From: Seriola aureovittata
Lineage: Eukaryota; Chordata; Actinopteri; Carangiformes; Carangidae
DNA length: 64,000 nucleotides
Direction of reading: 5' to 3'
Assembly (NCBI RefSeq): GCF_021018895.1
Contig: NC_079364.1
Coordinates: 7,376,901 to 7,440,900 of the forward strand
How positions within the stretch are numbered: position 1 is the stretch's first letter; each line of letters begins with the position of its first letter. The translations under genes and the position numbers were made by a program. The notes under the pieces were generated by a model that saw only the letters and a program-made list of their open reading frames with translations, did not search any database and was not told where the DNA came from. Shown here one piece after another: positions 42,611-54,800 of the stretch.

Positions 42611-45600
42611 ATGGATCTGGGGGTGGGTAAAAAAAAACCTAACTGTCTATAACACTGAACACTGCTAAATTTCAGATACATGTTAAAGATATGATTGTGT
42701 ATATTGACTAATGCTGCTTGTTCAAAGAAAAATTTGTTTCTTTATTCCTAAATGTAAGGATTCAGTTAAGGGAGGCGTGGTCATTGTCCACCAGATCCAA
42801 GACGGAAAGCACCAGTATGAAGTTGGAAATGTGGTGAAGTACAAAAATGCAACTGGAGAAAAAATGTTTGTCAGGTATGACTCAGACACTGTTTATCCGA
42901 CTTTTTGTTTTCATTGCAAACCCAAGTTTTCTCAGTGAATAATACATTTTTTTCAATGCTTGTGGAAAACGTATCCAGTCTCTGAGATTGGATAACTAAT
43001 TTCTTGTGTTATACTAAAATAAAAATCAAGAATAGGAATCAATTTATTTATGGCATTTTTGAAGCCCCTCCGAAAATAAGCTAAAAAAAATCAATTAACA
43101 AATAAAAATCACAAAAAGACACAGGATTCTAAAAGAACATAAAAAGCTTTTAAAAAATGACCCTGACAATGATAATTTTAACCCCTCTCATAGAAAGGAC
43201 ATAGAAAAAAAACAAAAGATATGGGATTTCTAAAAGTAAATTTTTTATAAAAACAGTAAAATAATCATCTCATTGCTGTCAGTTATGGCACATAAACAAA
43301 AACAAGATCAGAGAGAACATTAAAAAAGAAACATAAACCCTTGCAGAAGAGAGGGTGAGTCAATAAAAATCTTTTGATTCATAATTCAAAGCTCAGTCAG
43401 TGCCAGCAGAACATACCACTTTCTAATAAGGCATACGTTATAATAGTGTTTATAAATAGTAAATAATGATTTTAATGATGTTAATTCGCCCTGAAATTAT
43501 TAGTTGATTAATAGATTTTTTGATCAACAAAAAATTTATTGGAAACTATTTTAATATTTTGTCATTTATCATTCCGAAACCCCAAACATTGCAGGAGAGG
43601 AGACAAACTGATGCAGATAAACGGCGTAGACCTGCAGCTTCTCACACCTGAGGAGTTAGCACAGATGCTAGCTGACGGTAATCCAATGCTGGTGAGTTCA
43701 TGGGCTTCCACTGTCTTGACTTTATTCTTTTCTCTATTGTATTTCGGTCTTTTAATCTGAGAAGACGTACCCTACCCAGGAGCGTGGTGGCACCTTATTT
43801 CCTCCTAAAGACCCAAGTAATGTTTGTTAATGAGTGAAACTACAATTTGTATTTTACATTACAGAGTAAGAAGAAGACTGTTCTGAGGCTGTTATCTCCT
43901 TATTACTCTTTAATCACGCAGTAACAACAAGGTTATTATGACCAGTTTTTTCAAACTTAAGTTTCATTTCCCTTTACCTTTCTCACTCTTTCTACCTCTT
44001 TCCTCTGAAAAGTCAAGTCATTACTTCCTTGTTCCCCATACTTTTGTTTTTTCTTCCACCATACCTACACTAGGTATCGGTAAGAATCTGTATGTTATTA
44101 GCAGGCTGTATTATAGTGTTATCACATGACATCAATTGTTGAGGTTTAGATTACTACGGTAACACTGTTTTTATATTAAATGATATTGCATTGCGCTGGA
44201 AGTAGGTCAACATAACATGACTTTGCACTGTCTACATGTAGGTATTGACCAGTGGAAGAACACAGTGAAGAATACAGTGCCAGTAAAAAGTTTGGACGCA
44301 CTTTGTCCAAATATTTCACTGGTTCTGAATGTACTTCTGTGGTTTAAGGTGGAATTTAACACATAAAGTGTCCGACAGAAAAAGACACTGTCAATGCTCA
44401 ATCTGACCCGACGTCCGTTTCTCTCTACCATCTCTTTAGAAGGTGCACAAGGCGGCCAAGGTGAAAGAGCACAATGAGCAGCCTTCCAGCGATGCAGACA
44501 CTTTACATCCCGTCTCCATGGAATCCACAACTCTCAGATTCAGCACGGAGATGAGGAGGGAGGAGGAGAATGAAGTCGAGGAGGATGGGAATCTGGAGGA
44601 GGACGTTTGCGAAGGAGAAACTATGGAGAACGGAGAGAAGACGGATCTGCTTATCGTCACCATGAAGAAAACCAGCGTGTCTGTGGTGAAAGGGAGGGCC
44701 TGCAACCCCGGGAGTCCCTGTCAGGGATGTAATGGGATAGGATGTAGTTACAATGACGTCGTCATGGTGGCAGAATCCAGCACAGTGACGCTTGGTGAGG
44801 AAGTTCTCTTCTCTTCTCTTCTCTTCTCTTCTCTTCTCTTCTCTTCTCTTCTCTTCCTTTCTCTTCTCTTCTCTTCTCTTCCCTTTTCTTTTCTTCTCTT
44901 CTCTTCTCTTCTCTTCTCTTCTCTTCTCTTCTCTTCCTTTCTCTTCTCTTCTCTTTTCTTCCCTTTTCTTCTCTTCTCTTCTCTTCTCTTCTCTTCTCTT
45001 CCTTTCTCTTCTCTTACCTTCTCTTCCCTTTTAACCTGACCAGTTAATGAAATGAAACCATCTGTTGGGGAAATTTTTCTTCGGTGGAACTGAGACATTA
45101 ATTATATGTCATATATATCTATATATATATCTATATATAGATATATAGATATATATCTTATATGTAATAAACTTTACTATATGCGCTCTGTTTGACTGCT
45201 CCCTGCTTCTCTTTCAGTTGCAAGAGGAAGCACCTTCAAAAAGGACAAGGTCGAGCGGGAAAATGTTTCAGTGGTACATGTGGCCACCCACCAATATCTC
45301 AGAGGTCTCTGCTCGCAGAAAACCATCTATGCTTCCCCAAATCCAGGTTAGTCATTGAGAGCAGCACGGAGCAACATGGTACGAAATAATCACCTGAATG
45401 ATTTAAATGGCAGTAATCACATTTCTATTTATTTATTTGTCTGTTTGTTTGTTTGTTTATTTATATTGTGTGCATGTCTATCCAGAGAAAATCACCATCT
45501 ACCACTACAAGTCAACCATTATGGGGAGGTCTTTCAAAGGAATACCAGTGGTCCTAAACTTTACCGGCTCCAACTGTTTCCTCAGGTGCTGCAAGGAAGG

Positions 45601-46936
45601 AGAGACGGTGTTCCTACAAGTGGAGGTAACAATTATGTTGAATTGTTGAGTATGATGAAAGAGAGATGAACCACTGACATTGAAAACACGACACTGTTGT
45701 TCTATTGCTCCATTGTGTTGAACCTCAAGAGGTTATTTAGAGTCAGTCCTACATACACTGTCCTGCTGCTGTAAATACTCACTATAACGCACCAAATGTG
45801 TACTAATCCGCCTCTGAAAATAGTCCCAACAAATGCACTATGTATAGTTACAACTAGTAACATTTGGTAAAAACTACTTTTAGGAAATTACTTTGTCCCT
45901 TTTAAAAATGATTTACAACTTCGAAGTGAAAATTAGACTAATGCATTCTTGATTTTGGGAATTTGTTGACAATAAGCTGAATAAAGAATACAAAAAAAAA
46001 TTACATACATTTAAAACAGATAAAGCCTATCCACCAAGACTCAGCCATGGTTATGAACAATGTATCTGAACATTCAAAACTAATCAGCTCTCTAAAAGAG
46101 TTTCAACATTATAACCGTCATATAGGATTTATTACAGGACTGTTGTATTAGATTGCAATAACGCTACCACTACTACTTATCAAAACAACAGATTACAAAG
46201 TGCTTTACAAGAACAAAATGAAAAAGGAAACACAAAAAAGAATAAAACAACTTAACATGTTACATACAAACAATACTGTGTATTTCACGCACAAACCAAC
46301 CTGCATACACATACGTTATAAAGAGTCTATTTTATAAAGAGTGCAGTCTTGAGATAACTTCTGTTATGAGTTTGTGCGATATAAATAAAATAAAATAAAA
46401 TAAAAAAAAGAAGAATGCTGTGAATACACACATGCAGGAAAACTTACCCAAATTAAATAAGATTACAAGAAAGATGATTCAATTCTAAATAGGAGAGAAT
46501 TTTAAAACAGTATTAAATTTGGTTAAAAGTTCATGGAACTCATCCCTGAAACCATCGAACCCTACTACTATTTCAGGGAAGTAAGAAGTACAGTATATTA
46601 CTAAAACTATTGAAGTGAAATTGTTTTGTTTTCAATTTAAACGTGAGTTAAACAAGTTGATTATTAGAATTCTGATACTAGAAAGCAAAGTAATCCACAC
46701 TTTTGTCGTTGTAGACGTGCGAAAAGCAGAAGCTGAAGCAGATCTCCAAGTCTGATGAGAGCACCCTCTCCTTCGTCTTCTACATGAAGACCGTCCCTTC
46801 AAATCGCACAAAGTTTGAGTCAGTGCTGCACCGCGGATGGTTCATCCAAATACTCAACACGGACTCAGTGGTGAGGATGCAAACCCTGGATGGACAGCAG
46901 GAAGAGCACACATTCCTCTTTATCATTCAGAAGTGA
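42611..46936 (+). CDS. il1fma: Interleukin-1-family cytokine with PDZ-like N-terminal domain (nIL-1Fm/il1fma type)
   Basis: A probable fish-specific IL-1-family ligand. Exons 42611-42622, 42759-42874, 43595-43691, 44440-44794, 45218-45346, 45486-45625 and 46715-46936 sum to 1071 nt (356 aa), all in phase. Residues 5-75 resemble a PDZ domain: GGVVIVHQI, then RRGDKLMQINGVDL and LTPEELAQMLADG match the second half of the PDZ fold. Residues 110-140 are an acidic Glu-rich linker. From about 145 a beta-trefoil follows, containing FESVLHRGWFIQI, which fits the IL-1 family signature, and ending HTFLFIIQK. There is no signal peptide, as in most IL-1 ligands. C163, C169, C172 and C177 form an unusual cysteine cluster at the trefoil entry. 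The first exon contributes only MDLG but has a strong Kozak context (CACCATGG). The symbol is by analogy with the teleost nIL-1Fm/il1fma gene and is moderately sure; IL-1-family membership is firm. Confidence 0.85.
44275..44400. repeat. Fragment of a Tc1-like inverted-repeat element
   Basis: ACAGTGCCAGTAAAAAGTTT followed by GGACGCACTTTGTCC resembles the terminus of fish Tc1-type elements (CAGT... AAAAGTTTGGACACAC). It lies just upstream of the IL-1-like exon at 44440. The right end was not found. Confidence 0.4.
44806..45033. repeat. (CTTCT)n pentanucleotide polypyrimidine tract
   Basis: About 228 bp are almost pure CTTCT/CTCTT repeats with a few CC or TT variants. It starts 11 bp after the donor of the IL-1-like exon that ends at 44794. 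The complementary strand is pure purine (GAAGA). Confidence 0.97.
45103..45165. repeat. TATA-rich palindrome
   Basis: ATATATCTATATATATAT on the left is matched by ATATATAGATATATAT on the right around a centre near 45135, giving an AT-only hairpin. It lies in the same intron as the pentanucleotide tract. Confidence 0.75.
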
Positions 46937-47345
46937 TGGAGAGTCATTTTCTTCAGGTGCATCCACAGTTCTTAGTCAAGTCAGTTTAACATTCAAAATT
47001 CTCTTGTGAATTTTTGTTTGGGTCTTGAAGTTGATGTTAAACTTAAGAAAAACATGAGGGGAGCTCTGTGGTTTGAGATATCTGGTCCAGTAAAGGAAAC
47101 CAAGGTCACTGTGTCAAATTCTGCTATTGCAGAAGTGCGTAGATATGTATCATACAACTATGTCTAATTCAAAACATTTGTGTGTATGTGTGTGTGTGTG
47201 GTCCAGACTTAGATATGTGAGATCTTTTTTTGGAAATCAGTTGTTGTTGTTTAAAGTGAAACTTTTGTTACATGCATGAATATTTTGTGTATGTAACTTT
47301 ATATATTCAAAATGAGTAAAAAAAAGTTGATGTGATAATAATTTT

Positions 47346-47354
47346 ATTTATTTA
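47346..47354 (+). promoter_or_regulatory. AU-rich element in the cytokine 3' UTR
   Basis: Overlapping ATTTA pentamers (ATTTATTTA) lie about 410 nt after the stop. Such elements destabilise cytokine mRNAs. The overlapping nonamer and its position fit that role. Confidence 0.5.
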
Positions 47355-47570
47355 ACACTTTTGAATGTACATTATTATGAGATGTGAGAAAAATTACGTG
47401 TCATATAAACTATGTACATGAATCCAATTAACACAAACATTAATTGAATTCTGAATGACTCGCTATATTAAGCTTGTACTTAGTGCTTTTGATCATATAA
47501 TGTCAACATGTACAGATATATTACTGATGTATTACCACCCAAACTGTACATGCACATATTATAAATAAGA

Positions 47571-47576
47571 AATAAA
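47571..47576 (+). terminator. Candidate polyadenylation signal of the IL-1-like gene
   Basis: AATAAA, preceded by ATAAATAAG, about 635 nt after the stop codon. It is followed within 40 nt by a T/G-rich stretch (GTGTATTTTGTGTATG), as expected for a cleavage site. Confidence 0.6.
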
Positions 47577-48884
47577 ACTGCTTCCATTGGTCAACTGTGT
47601 ATTTTGTGTATGTTACAATAATTGAACGCGTTGAATCCACACACACTGTCATTACCATGTTCTTTGAAAATGCAGCATTTCAGTAATATACATGAGACTT
47701 ACATTTTCAATAAACTTAGCACTGGCTATATGTGGTAACCAAATACTTTGTTTTGCCTGACTTCATTTTCTTATGCACCTATCTACCACATGTGCATTAC
47801 AACATTTAATTTGAAATTTAGGACCAAGAGTGTGAAATATTATTATAAAAATGGCTGACTGTCATAGCCTTTTACTGAATACAGCAAAAAATAAGGTTGG
47901 ATATTTTTGAATTATACAAACGTAATGTTCTGCAAATCACAAAATACAATTTGAAAGCAACAATAGAAAAAACAATGTACTGTCTGAAAGGACCTATATT
48001 GTTATGAGTAAAATATATTGTACTCAAAAGAATGCTATGACTTTTGTACTTTAACTTTTATTTTGACTAATTTTGCACTTAGTGTGTTCATGATATAATA
48101 ATACAACTTAAAATACACTTGACAACACTTAAAAGGGCTATAGTAACGCTCTAGTAAAGTTATTAAGTTTATCGCTGTACTCGCAACGTGTCTTCTACAA
48201 TGAGTAAACAGCTGTTAATGTTTACATTGGCTATGTAGCAATAGCAAAAACTTACATATAGCACCTTTAAGTAAGATTGACTGTGCTATCTTGAGATCTC
48301 ATTAAGTTATAAAAATTATATTTAAATACACCCTTTTTCTTAATGCAAACATTTAATATTAATATTAATATTTCAAGTATAATGTTTTCATATGTGTTTT
48401 TTCAGTTATTCAATTTATATTAATAGCTGTTCAAAAGACATTAGTTAATTTAAATATACACAAAGTACATGGTAAAAAAAATTATTCTATTTCTACAAAA
48501 AAGTCTGATTAATTGCACTTAATGGTATATCAAACTAGAATAGTAAAATAAACTTAAGTGTAGTGAAGTATATGTTAAGCTGTACTTCTTATTATACCAC
48601 AAATATTATATTAGTATATCAAAGTTGTGCAGTTTAAGTGGATTTACATGGAGGTATACCAAGTGCACTTTTTACAGGGGCATTCACTATACTATAACAA
48701 TGAGAGACAAACTAAAACCTTTACACATATACACAATAAGAGATGTTGATGTTTGATGAGAGGCCATGCAGCACCGGTGGAAGAGGGAAAGGCTTTATCA
48801 GATCAAGAATTTTCGCTTTCTTATTCTTGGACAGTGACTATGAGCCTACTGTACGAGAACACCTTTCTTCTGTGCTTCGCTGAA

Positions 48885-51800
48885 TCAGAATCCAGTTTGT
48901 TCGTCATCACTGTCCTCAAAGGCTTTGTTAGTTTGTGCTTCAACGGATGCATCGTAGGGATTCTCCATGCCTGTCTTCGCAGATTTCCTACAAAGCACAG
49001 AGAGGAACACAACATGTCTCACAGTCGTGCAAGTAATTGGTCTAACATGTTAGTGACGAGTCCGGAGACCAAACTCACATCTTGCGCTCTCTGACACCAG
49101 ACACGACGAGGTAGATGCCCATTAGCACCACGATTCCCATGACCACTCCAAACACCACGAGCCACACCTCCACCGGCTGCTCCACGGGAGGGGCCAGTGT
49201 TGCTGGGATACCCAAGAATTCCAGCGTCAAGTCATCCAACTGGAAGGCGTCGTTGATTCGGCCTCGAGATAACCTGAGATCAATAATGAAAACAATGAAA
49301 TGGGTTTATTATTGCTCACACTTATTAAATGTCATCAACTATAGCAGCAAGAAATTGAACTCAAATCCTTATGTTTGAAAAATATATATGTGTGTTTGTT
49401 TGTGTGTGTGTGTATAGATACAGTAAGACAATGACAGTGTTAACATGCTGCTGTTAAGTTGTTAATGTTTACCATGTTCACTATCTCAGTTTATCATAGT
49501 GACATGCTAACATTTGCTAATTAGCACTAAACTCTAAGTACAGCTGAGGCTCATGAGAATAAATTTTTCAGGTATTTGGTCATAAACCAAAGAAATGGAC
49601 CTTGAGTTATTACAATTCATCTTGAGGAGGAAATTAATGTTGCAAAGTCAAGGCATCACCGAAGTCATTAGGATTCAATCTCTGGGCACCATGAGTTTTA
49701 ACAAAATAGGGTAATTCATTCAATAGTTGTTGAGAAATTGGTGGACTGGAGATCGTGTGACTAAAAATCCTTCCAAATAAATATAATAAGCTAGGCTATT
49801 ACAGCGGCTAAGGGGGTCTGTGAAATATACAGGGTAAAACAAAACAAGTGTGTTGCAGTGTTTGGAATATACTGTATGTAATCAAAATGCATTTGCGTGC
49901 TGAGCGAAGCTTGTGCCTCACCTGACGGCAGCCTGCACATCAGTCTTTGGGATATATGTAGAGGGATTTGCTGGGTTGGTGACCACAAAGTAGAAGGAGA
50001 TTCTGGCAGTCTCTTTATATGTGAGGATGTTCTCTGCTCTGCAGGTGCAAACAGAATAACAAAAGAGTAAGGAAAACAAAAAATAAAGTGTTGTCATAGT
50101 TTTAGGTTAACGCAGTTGATACTGACGTGAAAGGAAGGCTCTCGTTCTTTTGCATGTAGTACTGCCTCAGAGCGTACGCAATGTTGGCCTTGAACAGATA
50201 CAGCTCGTTGGTATTCCAGACGTACTGAAAAACATTTTAGTTCATTACTATTTGCCATGATATCAAACACACTGCAGTTCACTTTACTTTCATGTGAAAT
50301 CAGATACTGTAACTCTACAGTAATAACACCTCTAATAGTGATGAATAATACTCACAGCGTTATCGCCCAAGGCAGCCTTCAGACTTAGTCTCACTTTAAT
50401 GGCATACTCTGAATCTGTAAATAAATCAAATCATTTATTTGCTTTAATAAATTAATGTGATTTGATCGTGTAAATATTTGACATGAAAACACCAATGACT
50501 TAAGTTTGTGTGGTTTTTTCCACTTCCTCAAAAAAGTCCTCTGGAATTTTTTTTTAACTTCAGTTGCTAGAAGTAACATCAAGTGTTAGTCACAGTTGTT
50601 ACGTAATGACGAGAGAGTTGTATGTCCACAGATACAGATTATATGCTTCTGGGGCAGCTTTTCAGATCTATCAAAAGGTGTTCAATTGACTGTTTGGTTT
50701 GGATTCAAACACTATATAAAGATGATACAACGTTATAAATACACTCAACCCAGATAGATGTGCTGTGCGGGAAAGCTTAAAGGAAGAGTTCAACATTTTG
50801 GGGAATATGCTTACTCATTTTTTAGCAAGACTTAGATGAGAATATTAATTCCACAATTTATATAAAGCTCCAGCCACAAGAGGGTTAGCTTAGCACAAAT
50901 ACCCATAAAACCATGTTGTTTTTGCATTTCGGTTTTTGTATGGATTAAACAAACACGATATTACTTTAAGAAAATGAATGGTAAATATGGTGGTAATAAC
51001 CTTTTGTACTCACATGGATCTATTGCTGTCTCCCAGCCTACCATCCTGTTGTGTTTCTTGTTCTCTACCTTCAGCCAGTCGTGAAGTTTTTGAAAATAGT
51101 CCAACAGGGGGCGGGCGTCCATCTTAGTGTCACCGGATATCGTATCCAAAGCCCTGGTCCATGACTGGGACCGTCCCAGCTCTAACATATTCCTAGGAGA
51201 AAATATTGCTAATGATGATGTTGATGATGATAAATTACTGCTGCATTTATAACTGTGTACCACAGTGTAATTGAATGTGCTACAACAGAAACGAGATGTT
51301 ATTTCTCTCTTAATTTCATGCAGGTACATGGACTATTCAAACAGAAAATGTACAGGTTTATCACATGGATGACGAAAACAACTGAACAGACGTGAAAGAG
51401 GAACTGGAAGTCGGTCGTACCTCAGCTTGGTTCCTGCTGCTGTAGAACCTGTAATGTCACATGTAGACAAGGCGTCTGTGTGGCCGGATGCCTTGCAGAG
51501 CGCTTTTTGGAACTGAAACTGGTAGATGGTTCTCGTGAAGTACCTGTATTCACAACCAGTGAGAAACGCACACACATGGGTGATGTCTCATGGCAGAACT
51601 GGGACAATTTTCTTTACAGTAAGTAGCTTTCTAGTGCAACAACTAGCATACATATAACTGACCACTGTGATAAACCTATTCTGTTATAGTAGCAAATTCT
51701 TCATGTTTTTTTAAGTGTATAAGTGTATTTGGACCTGAAACTGACTATATATACTGTATATAATGCTCTGTTTTAAATGTTAAGGATTTAAGAAATGGTT

Positions 51801-54800
51801 CTGCTCTAAAAACTACTACTAACTTGTTCTTTCCACCTAATTTCTCTGAGAATGTATAGACAGAACTGAAAAGATAACTCTCAGCAACACAGATTTCAAG
51901 ACGATCCAGAATCAACATGGCTGGAGTTAGGTGTTATGTTTTTATTTCCGTGAAGTTTAGCTTTATAGAGGCAGCGTTACCTGATGAAAGAATAGTCTCC
52001 GGATACGTGGAACAGAGCGGGCGGGTCACAGTAAGTCTCATCTCTTGGCACTGGCTCCACCACGCCTACCAACTCCCTCCTGTCATGACAACAGAGAGTC
52101 AGCTATGGTGCAGGCTTTAAATCTGCCTGCAGTATGTCCACTTTTTATGTCATTACCATATTTGACTACAGTGATATTAGATGTCAACAGATGTTTTCTA
52201 TAATTTACTACATAAATTATCTGGATCATTTATAGGTCTCTGCTTACTTCATCTCCCACCAGCGCTTCATCCATTCGTCCTTGGAGATGTTCCCTGCAAA
52301 CACCTGCCACCTCCATTCGTCCAGCATGTAGGTGAATGGCAGTGTGGCCACGATGGTGAGCGCCTGTTTCAGCAGGAAGTTGATCTCCGTTTCTGAAAGG
52401 CAAAAAATAAACAAAAAGAGTTTGTGATATAGAGAGGGAAAAGATCAGAAAGCTGAAGCCGAAGCAACATTTAGGCGTTAAGCTTTGTGGTAAGGATGTT
52501 GAATGAATTTTTACGGAGGAATACTATTCTTTTTTGGGACGTTTCAGTGAGCTTACTGCAGGTCATGTTATGCAGTAAACAGGTGAATACAGGTGTGATG
52601 TGGTCTTTGTAGGTAGCCCTAACAGTGCTGAGGTTAATCTTATCCTGCATGTCATTCAAGGGCAGCGACCCAAAGACACATCAGTCAGACCTACTTTTTC
52701 AAATTCAGATTCTCTACAGTGGGGTCAAAAAGTCTTCTCATTCTGGAAAAGTGATCTCAGACCTTTCAAAATTTGATATTGTATCTCCAGTTTAGTGTTT
52801 TCCATGGGTTTCTGCCAGGTCAATTGTTCATTAATATAGTTGCTTCTCTGATTTCTAAATATGTCAACAAAGCTTTGTCATATATGAAGCTATAAAACTA
52901 GTCTGGGTTCAACTCAAAAGTTCAACCTGCAATAACTGATGTTTTGGCCACTTGGGGGCTGACTCTGGTGGAAACTGATGGGGGTGGTGCTAATTAATTA
53001 ATTATTTTTTAAATAAAACTATTACTATAACTATGTTTTGGTTTGACAACTGTCAGTGTTATCTACATCCATCAGCAGTACCGTTATCATAGAAGAAGTC
53101 AGCCGGCAGGAGATCCAGGCTCTTCAGGTGTTTGGGCGTTGCAGCAGAGAGAGACATGATTTCTCCCACACCCTCGTGGAAACCCTCGTTGGCTCCGTCC
53201 CTCAGGAGGTAGGACAGGTTGCGATAAGCCATCTGGTACTGGTTGTGACCCATCTCGTGGTGCACCGTGAGGAAGTCTTCCATGTTGACCTTGGTGCACA
53301 TTTTGATCCTGAAGGCATCATGGGAGAAGTGTTGCTGTCAGCAGTTATATTGTGTGATACAGACGTGGCAAGATACCATATCAGATATACTGTACCAATA
53401 AAACAGCCGTTGCAATAACATCTGATCTGATGAGTCAGATATGACACTGAAGGTTCAATAAAATGAATTATGTCCTTCTCTAAAGGGACAGGTGGAATAA
53501 CATGGTTTCATGGACAATAAGTTTTATTCAGTAATTTTAACCCAAACTGACTGAAAACCTGACTGACTTTGATTTTGCATTTGTACAAACTTTATTGCTA
53601 AAGACACTGAAACCTCCTAAAGAGTTTGTGCTGGGGCAACTATATGGATTAATAATTGACAACATTAAGACTTTGTTTATCTTTATCAGCAGGAAAGAAT
53701 GACTCAGAGATCAATCAGCAGCATTGTTCCAGCAAGTTCATATTTATGGCTCTGGTGTCCTGATCTACAATCAGATTACTCTTAGGACAGCACAAAAACA
53801 CATGAATCATCTCAACAGCTGTCAATTGCCAATATTAAAGAATGTGAACTGCACTCATTAAATCTTGGATTATTAATAAGGTTATTAAAACTGTAAATGA
53901 TTATATTGTTTTTAATGTCTTAATGTCTTAAATGTATTGTTTTATTTCTATTTATTGTCATTTCATTGTTTTTCATTTTTATTCTTTGTTCTCAAGACAG
54001 TACTTCATGTACATGTGTGTGTATTCAATAAAGTATATCATTAAAAAAAAGGATCCTACCTAAAGTCCTCTCTGTTTCCCATGTCCCAGGCTGTGGGGTG
54101 ACAGACAACCTTGCGTCCATCCTCAGGCTTCACCAGCATGGAGTCATTCCAGAAGTTGTCAAACATCTTGTACAGGCCCACAGACATGAAGAACTTCTCT
54201 GCTTCTTCGAAAAGCCTACGCTCAGTCCAACCCTGAAGTTTAAAGTGACATTTGGTAGACTCAGGATTATTGTTTCTTTAACACTGCATGCATTTCTTGT
54301 CTCTTATATTATTCAATATACAAACAGAATAACAGAATCAACTTAATTGTATCTACCTCTGTCACCATAGTTTTGCTGACATCAATATCTGGTTTGTCAG
54401 GGTAGGGGACGGACAGAGAGTACAGGTTGGTCCAGAATCTCCCCCACATGTCACCTGAATAATCAGCACAAAAGGTTATTATTATTCACTTGAAGTTAAG
54501 TAGATGCAGACACAGAGAGGTTCTTCTACAGTCGATCATATACATTATATTACATCTGTTGAATTAATTTTTTCCTTCGTAATAGTGTCTATCTGTATCG
54601 TTACCTTTAAACAACCAAATTATTGAATAACATTTCCCTGAAAGTCATCTTAATATATACATGATATGAACAATTTACAGCTTTAAAATACATACTTCAA
54701 GCTTTCACAAGCTGTCACTCTGATTTTTCCATTCTGTTCAGTCTAACATAAACAAAGTGGTAGTGATGAGACCTCGACAACAGAGGGAGACATACTTCAT

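Larger units (their letters stand above)
46937..48884. other. Convergent 3' untranslated regions of the IL-1-like gene and ace2
   Basis: This AT-rich stretch follows the IL-1-like stop at 46936 and the ace2 stop at 48885 on opposite strands. It contains the elements listed at 47346 and 47571. A candidate ace2 polyadenylation signal is AATAAA on the minus strand at 48057-48062, about 820 nt past the stop. A (TG)n run lies at 47181-47200. No coding exon was seen. Confidence 0.55.

Noticed and set aside
44792..45098. Poly-(Ser/Leu/Phe) and poly-(Arg/Glu/Lys) frames of about 80-116 codons
   Set aside because: They arise from the CTTCT pentamer read in either direction. The IL-1-like exon ends at 44794 at a good donor.
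52715..52800. AGTGGGGTCAAAAAGTC followed by CTTCTCATTC as another inverted-repeat element
   Set aside because: It resembles a fish Tc1-type terminus, but no second end could be found, so no feature is called.
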